A stretch of DNA of 64,000 nucleotides, from positions 1,621,928 through 1,685,927 of the forward strand of contig CANKYI010000001.1 in assembly GCA_947488085.1 (NCBI GenBank), in the 5' to 3' direction. The notes under the pieces are model-generated. The model was given only the letters and a program-made list of their open reading frames with translations, did not search any database and was not told where the DNA came from. Made by a program: the position numbers and the translations under genes. Origin of the DNA: an uncultured Erythrobacter sp. (GTDB taxonomy: Bacteria > Pseudomonadota > Alphaproteobacteria > Sphingomonadales > Sphingomonadaceae). Shown here in pieces: positions 25,886 to 35,591 of this stretch (position 1 is the first letter of the stretch; each line of letters begins with the position of its first letter).

Positions 25886-26806
25886 CTAAGCGAACACCAG
25901 CACCACATTGGCCGCGAACGCCGTCAGCAAAACCGCGCCCAATGCTCGTCCAATGCTCCTTGCGAACCACAACAGCGCCAACAATCCAGCCGCGCTCGCT
26001 GTCAACAACGCCATTTGCAGACCGCCCAATTCCGCTGGCAAAGCAAAGGGTGCAATGGTCATAGTTGTGCCGCCGATCAGCAAGATGTTGTAGATGTTGG
26101 ACCCCACAACATTGCCCAGCGCCAACCCAGATTTGCCACGCAAGGCCGCCGCGATAGAGGCGGCGAGTTCGGGTAGTGATGTACCGACGGCTACGACGGT
26201 GAGGCCGATCACCGTTTCGGGGACTTCGAAAATCGTCGCAAGCGCAATCGCGCCCGTCACCAGTGCGTCTCCGCCAAGCACCAAGATAATCAGCCCGCCT
26301 ATGAACAACGCGGCCGCCAACACGCCATTTGATGGCGCATCATCGAGGTCTTCTTCTGTGCCGGACTCAGGTTTGAGATAGCTGAACACGATATAGGCTG
26401 CGATGCCAAACAGCATCACGATCCCGACCCAAACCGCACCAATCTGAGCAATCACAAGACCCCATAAAAGCACCGTCACAGCCAGAGCAATGAGCGCATC
26501 CCGCCGCCCCGAACCACTCAATGCAATCGGCATGACCAGCGCGGAAACACCAAGAATCAGGAGAGTGTTGGCAAGGTTGGAGCCAACAATATTGCCCCAC
26601 GCAATTTCAGGCGATCCGGCAAGGCTTGCCTGAACACTAGCGACCATTTCTGGCATGCTGGTCGCAAAGCCGACGATCACAAGGCCGGTAAACAGGGTCG
26701 ACACGCCCAACTTTTGAGCAATGCCGACTGCGCCCCGCACCAACAGTTCACCGCCAATGGCAAGGCCCACAAGGCCTGCTAAACTCAGAAGAATCGCTTC
26801 GATCAT
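25886..26806 (-). CDS. Calcium/sodium antiporter (CaCA family, YrbG-like)
   Basis: A 306-residue membrane protein made of two inverted repeats. The alpha-1 repeat shows GFATSMPEMVASV and WGNIVGSNLANTLLI; the alpha-2 repeat shows VAVGTSLPELAASI and LGNVVGSNIYNILLI. These carry the acidic and asparagine residues that bind the cations. It would exchange Na+ and Ca2+ across the inner membrane. About ten helices are visible. It ends the run before rnhB with only 25 bases between. Confidence 0.92.
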   Translation of the reverse strand: MIEAILLSLAGLVGLAIGGELLVRGAVGIAQKLGVSTLFTGLVIVGFATSMPEMVASVQASLAGSPEIAWGNIVGSNLANTLLILGVSALVMPIALSGSGRRDALIALAVTVLLWGLVIAQIGAVWVGIVMLFGIAAYIVFSYLKPESGTEEDLDDAPSNGVLAAALFIGGLIILVLGGDALVTGAIALATIFEVPETVIGLTVVAVGTSLPELAASIAAALRGKSGLALGNVVGSNIYNILLIGGTTMTIAPFALPAELGGLQMALLTASAAGLLALLWFARSIGRALGAVLLTAFAANVVLVFA

Positions 26807-26831
26807 GCGCGGCGCTTACGCGAGCAAGCGA

Positions 26832-27455
26832 TTAGAGCAAAGTCGCTTGCGCAACGGGTGCGAAGCTTTGACGATGAAGAGATGTCGGACCGTGTTCGCG
26901 CAGCGCGATCATATGCTCCTTCGTCCCATACCCCTTGTTCCGCTCCCACCCATAGGCTGGATGCTCGCGCGCAGCCTCTATCATCAACCGGTCGCGCCAT
27001 TCCTTTGCCACGATGGAAGCCGCACCGATAACCGGCTCAATCCCATCCCCGCCCACAATCGCACGCGCAGGCCAGCGCCAATCGGCACAGCGCCGCTCTG
27101 GCGTCTGGTTTCCATCAATCAAAACGATACTGGGCGAACCGGAAAACTGCGCAGTCAGGTCCGATACGCATCGAGTCATCGCCTCCATGGTCGCCTGAAA
27201 TATGTTGATCCGGTCGATCTCCTTTGGCTCGACCACTGCCACCGCCCATTGGCAATGCGCACGGATGCTTTCATCGAGCCCCGCACGCCGCTTAGCAGAA
27301 ATCGCCTTGGAATCGCCCACGCCTGCGGGTATCTCGTCGTTCAGCACCACTGCGGCGGCCACAACTGGTCCGGCTAGTGGACCCCGCCCGGCCTCGTCGA
27401 CCCCAATGACGATATTTTTGGCACCGAAATCCAGTTCAGGAGTTGCCTGAGACAT
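26832..27455 (-). CDS. rnhB: Ribonuclease HII
   Basis: A 207-residue enzyme that cuts RNA in RNA-DNA hybrids and removes misincorporated ribonucleotides. The DEG motif is VIGVDEAGRGPLAG, followed by VGDSKAISAKRR, VLIDGNQTPE and the distal acidic residue in GAASIVAKEWRDRL. The frame is open to 27521, but the family start and the AAGGG upstream favour ATG at 27455. That ATG shares its bases with the ATG of the divergent dehydrogenase gene at 27454 (CATG). Confidence 0.95.
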   Translation of the reverse strand: MSQATPELDFGAKNIVIGVDEAGRGPLAGPVVAAAVVLNDEIPAGVGDSKAISAKRRAGLDESIRAHCQWAVAVVEPKEIDRINIFQATMEAMTRCVSDLTAQFSGSPSIVLIDGNQTPERRCADWRWPARAIVGGDGIEPVIGAASIVAKEWRDRLMIEAAREHPAYGWERNKGYGTKEHMIALREHGPTSLHRQSFAPVAQATLL

Positions 27456-28665
27456 GAACACCCTTTCAAAACTTGCCGTTACATTGTCCCTCCCCGCTTT
27501 CGCGCTCGCAAGCTGTGCCAATGCGGAAAGTGGGGACAGCGCCGCAAAAACGACCGCCTCCAGCGCGTCTCAAACCAGTTTCGTGACTGACGTTGATGCG
27601 ATGTCAGCCGAGCAAGCCGGTCTGACAATCACAGAAATGGGCGAATTTGATCGGCCATGGGCAATCAAACATATCCCCGGCTCTGACATCTTGGCGATCA
27701 CGGAAAAAGCTGGGTCGCTGAAATTGCTCAATACAGAAGACGGGAAAGTCATCGAAGTCACTGGCCTGCCAGAGGTCGCCTATGGCGGTCAGGGTGGATT
27801 GGGCGATGTCGCATTTCTCAAATCGGAATATGAGCAGACTGACGACCGTACGATTTTCCTGAGCTGGGCCGAAGCGGGCGAGGGAGAAACGCGCGGTGCG
27901 GTGGTCGGACGCGGGACGCTCGCGTGCGAAAACGCGACCGATAGCTGCGCGATTGTCGATCTCGAAGTGATCTGGCGTCAGGCGCCGATGGTCGAAGGGC
28001 GCGGGCATTATTCACACCGCATCCGCTTTTCGCCTGATGAGCAATATATGTTTGTTGCCAGCGGAGACCGGCAAAAACTTACGCCTGCACAGGATCTGTC
28101 AAACACGCTTGGCACTATCGTACGGCTCAACCTTGATGGTTCACCTGCTGATGGCAATCCGTTTGCTGATCGAGGCGGCGTAACCGCCGAAATCTGGTCC
28201 TATGGCCACCGCAACATCCTCGGCATGGATTGGGATGCGCAAGGGCGGCTGTGGGATATTGAGCATGGGCCGGGTGGCGGCGATGAGCTAAACCTTGTTG
28301 AGCGAGAGGCAAATTATGGCTGGCCCACGCGCTCTTATGGCAATCACTACAATGGCGACCCGATTGCCGATCACAGCGAAGATGACGGCTTTGTCAAACC
28401 GGCGATCACATGGACCCCAGTGATCGCCCCGGGCGATATGATCTTTTATACGGGCGAAATGTTCGGCGATTGGAACGGCGATGCGTTGATCGCAGGCCTA
28501 CGCTCCGAAGCTTTGATCCGGGTCGAGATCGATGGCGATGAAGCACGCGAAGCGGGCCGCTACGAAGTCGGTGGCCGCCTGCGTTCCATCGCTCAGACCC
28601 CCGATGGGGTCATCTGGGTCGCTGAAGATGGCGAAGATGGGCGCGTGTTAAAGATTACTATGTGA
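27454..28665 (+). CDS. PQQ-dependent aldose sugar dehydrogenase-like lipoprotein
   Basis: A 403-residue lipoprotein with signal and lipobox ALASC (Cys21). The body has the six-bladed propeller repeats of soluble-type aldose dehydrogenase, with GGQGGLGDVAF, GRGHYSHRIRFSPDEQYMFV, LWDIEHGPGGGDELN and SYGNHYNGDP, the last two near the PQQ-binding site. It would oxidise aldoses at the periplasmic side, passing electrons through PQQ. AGGAG lies upstream inside rnhB. The start codon overlaps the divergent rnhB start. No PQQ synthesis genes are in the window. Confidence 0.9.
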   Translation: MNTLSKLAVTLSLPAFALASCANAESGDSAAKTTASSASQTSFVTDVDAMSAEQAGLTITEMGEFDRPWAIKHIPGSDILAITEKAGSLKLLNTEDGKVIEVTGLPEVAYGGQGGLGDVAFLKSEYEQTDDRTIFLSWAEAGEGETRGAVVGRGTLACENATDSCAIVDLEVIWRQAPMVEGRGHYSHRIRFSPDEQYMFVASGDRQKLTPAQDLSNTLGTIVRLNLDGSPADGNPFADRGGVTAEIWSYGHRNILGMDWDAQGRLWDIEHGPGGGDELNLVEREANYGWPTRSYGNHYNGDPIADHSEDDGFVKPAITWTPVIAPGDMIFYTGEMFGDWNGDALIAGLRSEALIRVEIDGDEAREAGRYEVGGRLRSIAQTPDGVIWVAEDGEDGRVLKITM

Positions 28666-28739
28666 TTTTGCGCGTCCAGTTCGCGCTTCCTTCACAATCA
28701 GCTTGGAGCGCAGCGCAAAACACCCTACGTGCGCCCACC

Positions 28740-29291
28740 GTGAGTGATACTGCCACCCTTATCCCGCTATCTGCGGTAGATCCTGACATGGTCGAGGCAT
28801 TGCTGGACCGTGCCTTTGGTCCAGATCGCCATGCGCGCACCGCCTATCGCATTCGTGCCGGTATGGAGCCGCTTGATGCGTTGAGCTTTGCCGTGATGGA
28901 TGCAGCGGAGCTGCTGGTTGGCACGATCCAATGCTATCCTATCGCATTGATGGACACTCAGGCACGCGGAGTGCCTCTCGTGATGGTTGGCCCGGTTGCC
29001 GTGGTGCCCGAACGCCAAAATGAAGGATTTGGGGCAGGCCTGATGGCTGCGATGCTGGACGCCGAAGCGCGTTTATCCGCCGATGGTGTTCCACCCTTTG
29101 CGCAAGTTTTGATCGGCGATGCAGATTATTATGGACGCTGGGGTTTTTCAGCGGCGATGACAGGCGGTTGGCGTTGCCCCGGCCCCTATGAACAGCACCG
29201 CTTACTCGCGCGCGGTCCAGCACTGTCGGCGATGCCTGCGCAGGGCATGTTGGGACCATGGGCTGGAGAAGTCGTCCCCACGGTTGAGTAA
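28740..29291 (+). CDS. GNAT-family N-acetyltransferase
   Basis: A 183-residue protein with the acetyl-CoA loop VVPERQNEGFGAGLM and the later DADYYGRWGFSAA, which are motifs A and B of GNAT enzymes. The frame begins at GTG 28662 inside the overlap with the dehydrogenase stop, but homologues begin near SDTATLIPLS, so GTG 28740 is the better start. Substrate unknown; the related YhbS group acetylates small amines or proteins. Confidence 0.87.
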   Translation: MSDTATLIPLSAVDPDMVEALLDRAFGPDRHARTAYRIRAGMEPLDALSFAVMDAAELLVGTIQCYPIALMDTQARGVPLVMVGPVAVVPERQNEGFGAGLMAAMLDAEARLSADGVPPFAQVLIGDADYYGRWGFSAAMTGGWRCPGPYEQHRLLARGPALSAMPAQGMLGPWAGEVVPTVE

Positions 29292-29344
29292 GTGAATAAC
29301 CGCTTTGCGTAACAGCTCGCGGTCTGCCATTTGTCTGGCCGAAC

Positions 29345-29893
29345 ATGCCTTACGAACCACCACCCTATCTCGCCGAACTCACCCTTGCCCAAATTGCCGA
29401 GCAGGTTGAGCAGCGCAAGCTGCCCCCAGTCGAAGGATGGGCTCCGGCTCAAGTTGGCGAAAGCTATATGCGCATCGCCGCCGATGGCACTTGGTTTCAC
29501 GAAGGCGATCCTATCCGCCGGCCTGCAATGGTGCGCGCATTCTCTGGCCTTTTGACCCTCGATGAAGCTGGCCAACATTGGCTGGTCACACCGTTTGAAA
29601 AACTCACGATCGAGGTCGATGACGCCGCGTTTATAGCTACCGACTGCGTGGTAAAGGAAGGCGACCTCGCTTTTCGCACCAACATCGATGAACTGGTCGT
29701 CGCAGGCCCCGACAATCCCTTGCGCGTTGCAGGCGATCCTGAAACTCCGGCTATCTATCTCCATGTCCGGCGCGGGTTGGAGGCGCGGCTTAACCGATCA
29801 ACCTATGCCCAGCTCGCCGATATCGCGATAGAGACCAGCGGCGATGACTGGATCGTCAGCAGCCAAGGCGCGCTGTTCTCGTTAAGGGCATAA
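29345..29893 (+). CDS. DUF1285-family protein
   Basis: A 182-residue cytoplasmic protein with the family core YMRIAADGTWFHEGDPIRR and LTLDEAGQHWLVTPFEK followed by two beta-rich halves. DUF1285 proteins have a two-domain beta fold and no known activity. The end overlaps the start of the Nudix gene by one base (TAATG), so the two are coupled. Confidence 0.9.
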   Translation: MPYEPPPYLAELTLAQIAEQVEQRKLPPVEGWAPAQVGESYMRIAADGTWFHEGDPIRRPAMVRAFSGLLTLDEAGQHWLVTPFEKLTIEVDDAAFIATDCVVKEGDLAFRTNIDELVVAGPDNPLRVAGDPETPAIYLHVRRGLEARLNRSTYAQLADIAIETSGDDWIVSSQGALFSLRA

Positions 29894-30510
29894 TGAGCGA
29901 CCTTTTCGACCGACTCAGCGCGGCTTTTGCACAAGGCCATGCGCGCGCAATTCCCGATCTGCTCAACGATGCGCAATTTGTGGGTGATGAGGCGCAAACA
30001 CCAGCGGCGGTTCTGGTCGCGGTGACTGATCGCGATGAACCGACCGTCATCCTAACACAGCGCCCCCGCGGCATGCGCAGCCATCCCGGCCAAGTCGCCT
30101 TTCCCGGCGGCAAATGCGATCCGGGCGAGGATGCCGTGACCGCCGCTTTGCGAGAGGCGGAGGAGGAGTTGGCCCTGCCGCGCGAAGTGGTGCGAGTGAT
30201 CGGGACGAGCGATCTTTACCAAACCGGCACTGGATTTGATGTGACGCCTGTTTTGGCGGTCGTGCCGCCTGATTTGCCGCTCACTCCTAACCCGGCAGAG
30301 GTCGAAGCGTGGTTTGAAGCGCCGCTCTCTTTGCTACTGGATCTGGCAAGTTGGGATCATAACGAGGTCATGTGGCGCGGGGCGATGCGGGAATATCTGG
30401 AGATGGATTATGAAGGGTTTCGCATCTGGGGCGTGACCGCTGCGATCTTGTCCAACCTTGCCCGGCGAATTGATCTGGCTGTCGTCCTCGACACTACACA
30501 GCAGCGCTAA
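29893..30510 (+). CDS. CoA pyrophosphatase (Nudix)
   Basis: A 205-residue Nudix hydrolase. The Nudix box is GGKCDPGEDAVTAALREAEEEL and the preceding VILTQRPRGMRSHPGQVAF is the NuCoA signature of enzymes that cut CoA and acyl-CoA to phosphopantetheine and 3',5'-ADP. Sits between the DUF1285 gene and the CCA-adding enzyme gene, which begins 41 bases after its stop. Confidence 0.92.
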   Translation: MSDLFDRLSAAFAQGHARAIPDLLNDAQFVGDEAQTPAAVLVAVTDRDEPTVILTQRPRGMRSHPGQVAFPGGKCDPGEDAVTAALREAEEELALPREVVRVIGTSDLYQTGTGFDVTPVLAVVPPDLPLTPNPAEVEAWFEAPLSLLLDLASWDHNEVMWRGAMREYLEMDYEGFRIWGVTAAILSNLARRIDLAVVLDTTQQR

Positions 30511-30550
30511 GCTTGCCGCGCGCGCACTTTTTCCTATAGCGATCCGCATT

Positions 30551-31738
30551 GTGACCGATGCACTCACCTCAACTCTGGCTCAGGCCGACTGGCCGCGCCG
30601 CGCTGGGCTTGCTGCTTTGACAGCCGCTTTAGGCGCCGATCAGATACGCTGGGTTGGCGGAGCAGTGCGCGATACACTGTTGGGTATGGCGGTGCACGAT
30701 GTCGATTGCGCGACCCTCCACTTGCCCGCCACGGTCATTGATCTGTGTGCAAAGGCGGGGATCAAAACCGTACCTACGGGGATTGAGCATGGCACAGTAA
30801 CCGCTGTCCTCGCCGATGGCCCGGTGGAAATCACCACCCTACGCCGTGATGTCGCCACCGATGGCAGACGCGCAACCATCGCCTTTGCAAACGACTGGCG
30901 CGAAGATGCCGCGCGGCGCGACTTCACCATAAACGCGCTCTACACCCACCCAGAAACCCTGGCGATTGATGATTATTTCGGCGGGCTCGATGATCTGGCA
31001 CAGCGACGCGTACGCTTTATCGGTGATCCACATGCGAGGATTGCCGAGGATCACTTGCGCATCCTGCGATACTATCGGTTTCAGGCACGCTTTGGTGCTG
31101 ATCTCGATACAGAGGCGGAGATCGCCTGTGAGGAGCTGGCACCCACGCTCAAAGGGTTAAGCCGAGAGCGGATTGCGAGTGAGTTGCTCGGATTGCTGGC
31201 ACTTCCCGATCCCCATGCAACAATTGCGCGGATGCGCGCAGGCGGCGTGCTTGGTGTGATCCTACCTGAGACCGGCAATGCGCATATCGAAGGATTGGCG
31301 AAGCTGATTGAGCGAGAAGCTGCGCAAAAGTTTACCCCTGTCGCTTTGCGGCGATTGGCGGCGTTGCTGCCGCCCTCTCCCGATGTGGCCGAAGGTGTCG
31401 CGGCACGCCTGCGCCTATCCAAAGCACAACGCGCACGGCTGATTTCAGCATCAGAAAGGATGCGCGAAGACGCCGCCAATGCAAAGGCGCTAGCCTATCG
31501 GATCACGCCCGAATTCGCGGTCGACCGGCTGTTGCTGCTCGGTGAAGATCCGCAAGAACTGGCCGATTGGCAGCCGCCGAAATTCCCGCTGAAAGGCGGC
31601 GCAATCGTTGCGCGCGGCGTTGCCGCTGGACCAGAAGTCGCGCGAATTATGCGCAGCGTTGAGCGACGCTGGGTCGCAGAGGGCTTTCCCGATGATGCGC
31701 GGATTGAGCAGATGCTCGGCGAAGAGCTCGGGAGGTAG
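30551..31738 (+). CDS. CCA tRNA nucleotidyltransferase / poly(A) polymerase-like enzyme
   Basis: A 395-residue nucleotidyltransferase of the class II type. The motif RWVGGAVRDTLLGM precedes the catalytic pair in VHDVDCAT; RRDFTINAL and GLDDLAQRRVRFIGDP follow, then the helical tRNA-binding half. It adds or repairs the CCA end of tRNA. I use GTG at 30551, because the longer frame from 30458 overlaps the Nudix gene and has no matching N-terminus. Confidence 0.93.
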   Translation: MTDALTSTLAQADWPRRAGLAALTAALGADQIRWVGGAVRDTLLGMAVHDVDCATLHLPATVIDLCAKAGIKTVPTGIEHGTVTAVLADGPVEITTLRRDVATDGRRATIAFANDWREDAARRDFTINALYTHPETLAIDDYFGGLDDLAQRRVRFIGDPHARIAEDHLRILRYYRFQARFGADLDTEAEIACEELAPTLKGLSRERIASELLGLLALPDPHATIARMRAGGVLGVILPETGNAHIEGLAKLIEREAAQKFTPVALRRLAALLPPSPDVAEGVAARLRLSKAQRARLISASERMREDAANAKALAYRITPEFAVDRLLLLGEDPQELADWQPPKFPLKGGAIVARGVAAGPEVARIMRSVERRWVAEGFPDDARIEQMLGEELGR

Positions 31739-31743
31739 ATGCC

Positions 31744-32157
31744 TTGACCAACAAAACCTCACTAAACGGTTCCTGCAATTGCGCCGGAGTGCAGTTCGTC
31801 GTGGATGGAAAGATCGGCCCTGTCGGTCAATGCCACTGCTCCAAATGCCGCAAGGCTTCGGGCACTGACGGTAACGCAGTCTTCTACACCGCCTCGCAGT
31901 CACTGAGCTTTACTCGGGGCGAAGAACTGATCCAAACGTGGTCGGATCAAGGATGGGCAAATACGTTCTGCAAAAACTGCGGAAGTCCAGTTCCTCACCG
32001 CGACCCTGACGCCAAAATCTGGTTCGTTCCAGCAGGTCTAATGGACAGTGATATAGGCCATCGAGGCTATGCGGCACACATCTTTGTCGGCTCCAAAGCA
32101 GATTGGGTGAGCATCACCGATGATGCCCCGCAATTTGACGAAGGCTTCGAAAGCTAA
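31744..32157 (+). CDS. GFA-family (glutathione-dependent formaldehyde-activating-like) protein
   Basis: A 137-residue protein starting at TTG 31744 with GGGAGGTAG ahead. The zinc cysteines are all present: CNCAG, CHCSKCRKASG and CKNCGSPVPH. The family binds zinc and is named after Gfa, which was reported to speed the reaction of formaldehyde with glutathione; most members are uncharacterised. It is convergent with parC six bases away. Confidence 0.87.
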   Translation: MTNKTSLNGSCNCAGVQFVVDGKIGPVGQCHCSKCRKASGTDGNAVFYTASQSLSFTRGEELIQTWSDQGWANTFCKNCGSPVPHRDPDAKIWFVPAGLMDSDIGHRGYAAHIFVGSKADWVSITDDAPQFDEGFES

Positions 32158-32163
32158 AGCGGC

Positions 32164-34458
32164 TTAGTCAAACCGGTTGTTTTTCGGAAAACCCTGTGGC
32201 GGCATGCGTCCTGCGGCACCGCGCGCGACTTTCCAGAGGTGGATTTCGCTCTCAGTTCGCGTCCGGTCGCCTGATCCGCCCATCTTCCAGCTCAGTCCCT
32301 CTGACAGAACAAAGGTTCGCGCATCGCTCAATCCGCCATCGCGATAACGTTGCAGCATCACGCCTTGACCGCGCGCCATGATCGGCAGTTCTTCAAGGTT
32401 GAAGACAATGAGTTTGCGATTGTCGCCGACCGCCGCGACGTGATCGTCCTCAGGCGTGATTTCGCGGATGACTTGCAGACGCGCATCGCCCTTTAGGTTC
32501 ACCACCTGGCGGCCCTTCCGAGTCTCAGCGAGCAATTCCGCAGTCTCGGCCACAAAACCTTTGCCAATGCTGGAGGCGAGCAGCAATTTCCCGCCCTCTT
32601 TGTGGACCAGCATTTTGGCGATGGATGTCTCTGTTTCGAGATCGATCATCGTGCGGACCGGTTCACCAAAGCCGCGTGCGCCGGGCAATTTGTCGCAACC
32701 CAGCGTATAGAACCGCCCATCGGAACCTGCGATCAGCAGTTTGTCCGTCGTCTGCGCATGGACGATATCGAACAGTGCATCGCCCTCCTTATACTTAAAT
32801 TCCTGCGTCAGATCGACATGACCCTTAGCTGCCCTGATCCAGCCCTTTTGGCTCAGGATGATCGTGATCGGCTCCTTCTCGATCATTGCATCCATGGAAA
32901 ACTCAACCGCAGGCGCAGCCTCCTCGATCCGGGTCCGGCGCGCACCCAAAGCGGTGTCTTCGGCGTAATCCTTGCGCAATGCGCGCAGGTCTTTCTTAAG
33001 CCGCGTCCGCTGGCGTGCCGGGCTTTCCAACAGTTTTGTGAGGTCATCCTGCTCGGTGAGCAGTTTGTCTTTCTCCTCGCGCAGCTGCATCTCTTCCAGC
33101 TTACGCAGCGACCGCAGCCGCATGTTGAGGATCGCCTCGGTCTGGCGATCTGTCAGGCCAAACTCAGCCATCATAATTGGCTTTGGCTCATCCTCGTAAC
33201 GGATGATCTCAATCACACGGTCGAGGTTGAGGAAGGCGGTGATATACCCCTCGACCAACTCCAGCCGGGCCGCAATCTGGTCCAAGCGATGTTGAGTGCG
33301 GCGTTGCAAAATCTCGATCTGCGCCGCGGTCCAATTTTGCAGCAGCTCTTTCAGCCCCATCACCAATGGTGTGCGGGTTGCATCGAGCACATTCATGTTC
33401 AGGCCAAACCGCGTTTCCATATCGGTCAGCTTGAAAATGCTCTCTTTGAGCAATTCAGGGTCAACATTGCGGCTGCGCGGGACGAGGACGATGCGAATGC
33501 TCTCATCGCTTTCATCGCGCACATCTTCGAGGATCGGCAGTTTCTTATCCGCAATCGCCTGAGCGATCTGTTCGATCAGCTTACCCTTGGCGACTTGATA
33601 GGGGATTTCGGTGATGACGAGCTGCCATTGCCCGCCGCCCAGACGCTCAATGCCAAGTTGTTGGTCTTCGGCCTTTTCCGCCTCTGGCGCGTGGAATACA
33701 CCGCGCAGCCGGAAAGAACCGCGTCCAGTGCGATAGGCCTCCGAAATGACATTCGAACTGTCAACCAACTGGCCACCGGTCGCAAAATCGGGGCCTTGGA
33801 CAATTTCCATCAACCGTTCGTGTTCGACATGTGGATTGTCGACCAATTCAAGCGTCGCATCGATCACTTCGGCAACATTGTGGCTGGGAATATTGGTCGC
33901 CATGCCAACCGCAATTCCGCTCGCTCCATTGGCCAGCAGGTTGGGGAACAGACCCGGCATCAATTCCGGCTCTTCCTCCTCCCCATTATAAGTCGGGATG
34001 AAGTCAACCGTCCCCGCATCCAGCCCTTCCATAAGCTGCATCGCGGTTTTGGTCAGACGCGCTTCGGTATAGCGATAGGCCGCCGCGTTATCGCCATCGA
34101 CATTACCGAAATTCCCCTGCCCTTCGACAAGAGGGTATCGCAGCGAGAAATCCTGAGCGAGACGGACCATCGCGTCATAGGCTGCGGTGTCACCATGCGG
34201 GTGGTATTTGCCGATCACCTCACCCACGACGCGGGCACTTTTCTTATATCCGCTCGACGGATCGAGTTTGAGCTGACGCATGGTCCACAGCAAACGCCGG
34301 TGCACCGGCTTTAACCCATCGCGCAAATCGGGAAGCGACCGAGCGGTGATCGTGGACAGCGCATAGACAAGATACCGCTCTGACAAAGCGGCATCGAACG
34401 GCGCATCAACGATGGCGTCAAAAGGGTCTTCGGAATCGGTGGTGATCGGATCGGACAT
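32164..34458 (-). CDS. parC: DNA topoisomerase IV subunit A
   Basis: A 764-residue subunit that breaks and reseals DNA to separate daughter chromosomes. The N-terminal [16 protein letters not shown], the resistance-region sequence [19 protein letters not shown] and the catalytic tyrosine in [11 protein letters not shown] are intact. Thr stands where Ser is usual in quinolone-sensitive E. coli ParC. The short C-terminus ending [11 protein letters not shown] fits ParC rather than GyrA. It is divergent from the DUF4349 gene; the 230-base gap between holds two GANTC sites (GATTC near 34527 and 34570). Confidence 0.94.
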   Translation of the reverse strand: MSDPITTDSEDPFDAIVDAPFDAALSERYLVYALSTITARSLPDLRDGLKPVHRRLLWTMRQLKLDPSSGYKKSARVVGEVIGKYHPHGDTAAYDAMVRLAQDFSLRYPLVEGQGNFGNVDGDNAAAYRYTEARLTKTAMQLMEGLDAGTVDFIPTYNGEEEEPELMPGLFPNLLANGASGIAVGMATNIPSHNVAEVIDATLELVDNPHVEHERLMEIVQGPDFATGGQLVDSSNVISEAYRTGRGSFRLRGVFHAPEAEKAEDQQLGIERLGGGQWQLVITEIPYQVAKGKLIEQIAQAIADKKLPILEDVRDESDESIRIVLVPRSRNVDPELLKESIFKLTDMETRFGLNMNVLDATRTPLVMGLKELLQNWTAAQIEILQRRTQHRLDQIAARLELVEGYITAFLNLDRVIEIIRYEDEPKPIMMAEFGLTDRQTEAILNMRLRSLRKLEEMQLREEKDKLLTEQDDLTKLLESPARQRTRLKKDLRALRKDYAEDTALGARRTRIEEAAPAVEFSMDAMIEKEPITIILSQKGWIRAAKGHVDLTQEFKYKEGDALFDIVHAQTTDKLLIAGSDGRFYTLGCDKLPGARGFGEPVRTMIDLETETSIAKMLVHKEGGKLLLASSIGKGFVAETAELLAETRKGRQVVNLKGDARLQVIREITPEDDHVAAVGDNRKLIVFNLEELPIMARGQGVMLQRYRDGGLSDARTFVLSEGLSWKMGGSGDRTRTESEIHLWKVARGAAGRMPPQGFPKNNRFD

Positions 34459-34688
34459 GCGGTCCGTCTAGCAAGCGGCGGGCGGCGCTGGGAGAGCGGT
34501 TTCCACAGGAATGGCGGGAAGGTGAGATTCGACATCAATCACCCACGAAAACGCTCCGCTCACGGCTTTAGATTCTTCAATTGCGACAACGGGGCTTGAA
34601 TAATGGCGAAATTGTGGCACAAATGTGGCGAGAATAAGGCACGTCCCTAAATCCCGCCTTATTCCACCCCGCAATTGTGGAGAGAGAC

Positions 34689-35585
34689 ATGAAGAAAAAC
34701 TGGGTTCTGATGAGTGTTGCCGTGCTGGCGCTTGCGGCTTGCAGCGAGGCTGGCGATCAAACGGGGAGCTATGGCGACGTCGCTTATGATGCTGAAACCT
34801 CGGCCGAAATGGCAGCTGAGATCACCGAGAACGACGCAGATAGTTCGGCCATCCCTGAGCTTGCCGATATCCCGATCACCATGCCGCAATTGGCCTACAC
34901 TTACGATTATCGCTGGCGGCTGCCTTCCGAAGAGATCGGCTCATTGCAGCGACGACACGCCACATTGTGCGAACAACAAGGACCCGGTGCGTGCCAAATT
35001 CTGGGCATGAGCAAGACCGGCGAAGAGGCCGGCAATGTTAGTGGCGTCCTGCAAATGGCGGTCGCCAGTCGGCAGGCGCGGGCCTTTGGTGCCTTACTCG
35101 ACGATGAAGCGCAGGATGCAGGCGCGGAACAGGTTGCAGCCGAAATCGCCTCAGAAGAGCTTTCGAAGCGGATTGTCGACACCGAAGCGCGATTGCGCGC
35201 TCGCACCGAACTGCGCGACCGTTTGATGGAAGCACTTGAGACGCGCAATGGAACAGTCGAGGAATTGGTCGAGGCCGAACGGAGTGTTGCGCGGGTCAAT
35301 GAAGAGATCGATCAGGCGCGCAGTTGGCTTGCTGAAATGGAGGGCCGTGTCGCTTATAGCCGCGTGACCGTTCATTATGAGACCGGTATGCCGATCAGCA
35401 ATGACTTCCTTTCGCCGGTCGAAGGAGCCGTGGGCGCTCTGGGGTCAATCCTTGGTTATGTGGTCGCAGCGTTGATCCTGATCGGATCAGTTGCATTGCC
35501 ACTTGGCCTTGTGATCTGGGGCATCCGCGCGGGGCGACGGCGCTTTGCCCCCCTTCCCGATACCGCCTCCGAAGCCGCAACCTGA
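34689..35585 (+). CDS. DUF4349-family lipoprotein
   Basis: A 298-residue protein. ATG 34689 (GGAGAG before it) gives a signal peptide with lipobox LAACS; a GTG four codons upstream is less good. The middle holds a coiled-coil-rich region (about 160-215: EARLRARTELRDRLMEAL and EAERSVARVNEEIDQARSW) and the C-terminus has a membrane helix (LGYVVAALILIGSVAL) followed by basic residues. This is the DUF4349 layout: anchored at both ends, with the soluble part in the periplasm. Function unknown. It is convergent with the ion channel gene. Confidence 0.87.
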   Translation: MKKNWVLMSVAVLALAACSEAGDQTGSYGDVAYDAETSAEMAAEITENDADSSAIPELADIPITMPQLAYTYDYRWRLPSEEIGSLQRRHATLCEQQGPGACQILGMSKTGEEAGNVSGVLQMAVASRQARAFGALLDDEAQDAGAEQVAAEIASEELSKRIVDTEARLRARTELRDRLMEALETRNGTVEELVEAERSVARVNEEIDQARSWLAEMEGRVAYSRVTVHYETGMPISNDFLSPVEGAVGALGSILGYVVAALILIGSVALPLGLVIWGIRAGRRRFAPLPDTASEAAT

Positions 35586-35591
35586 TCGGCG

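Noticed and set aside
32602..34314. Long (570-codon) plus-strand open frame opposite parC
   Set aside because: It is antisense to an intact parC with all motifs. Its protein is rich in His, Arg and Gln with no family pattern, the usual mirror of a GC-rich coding strand.
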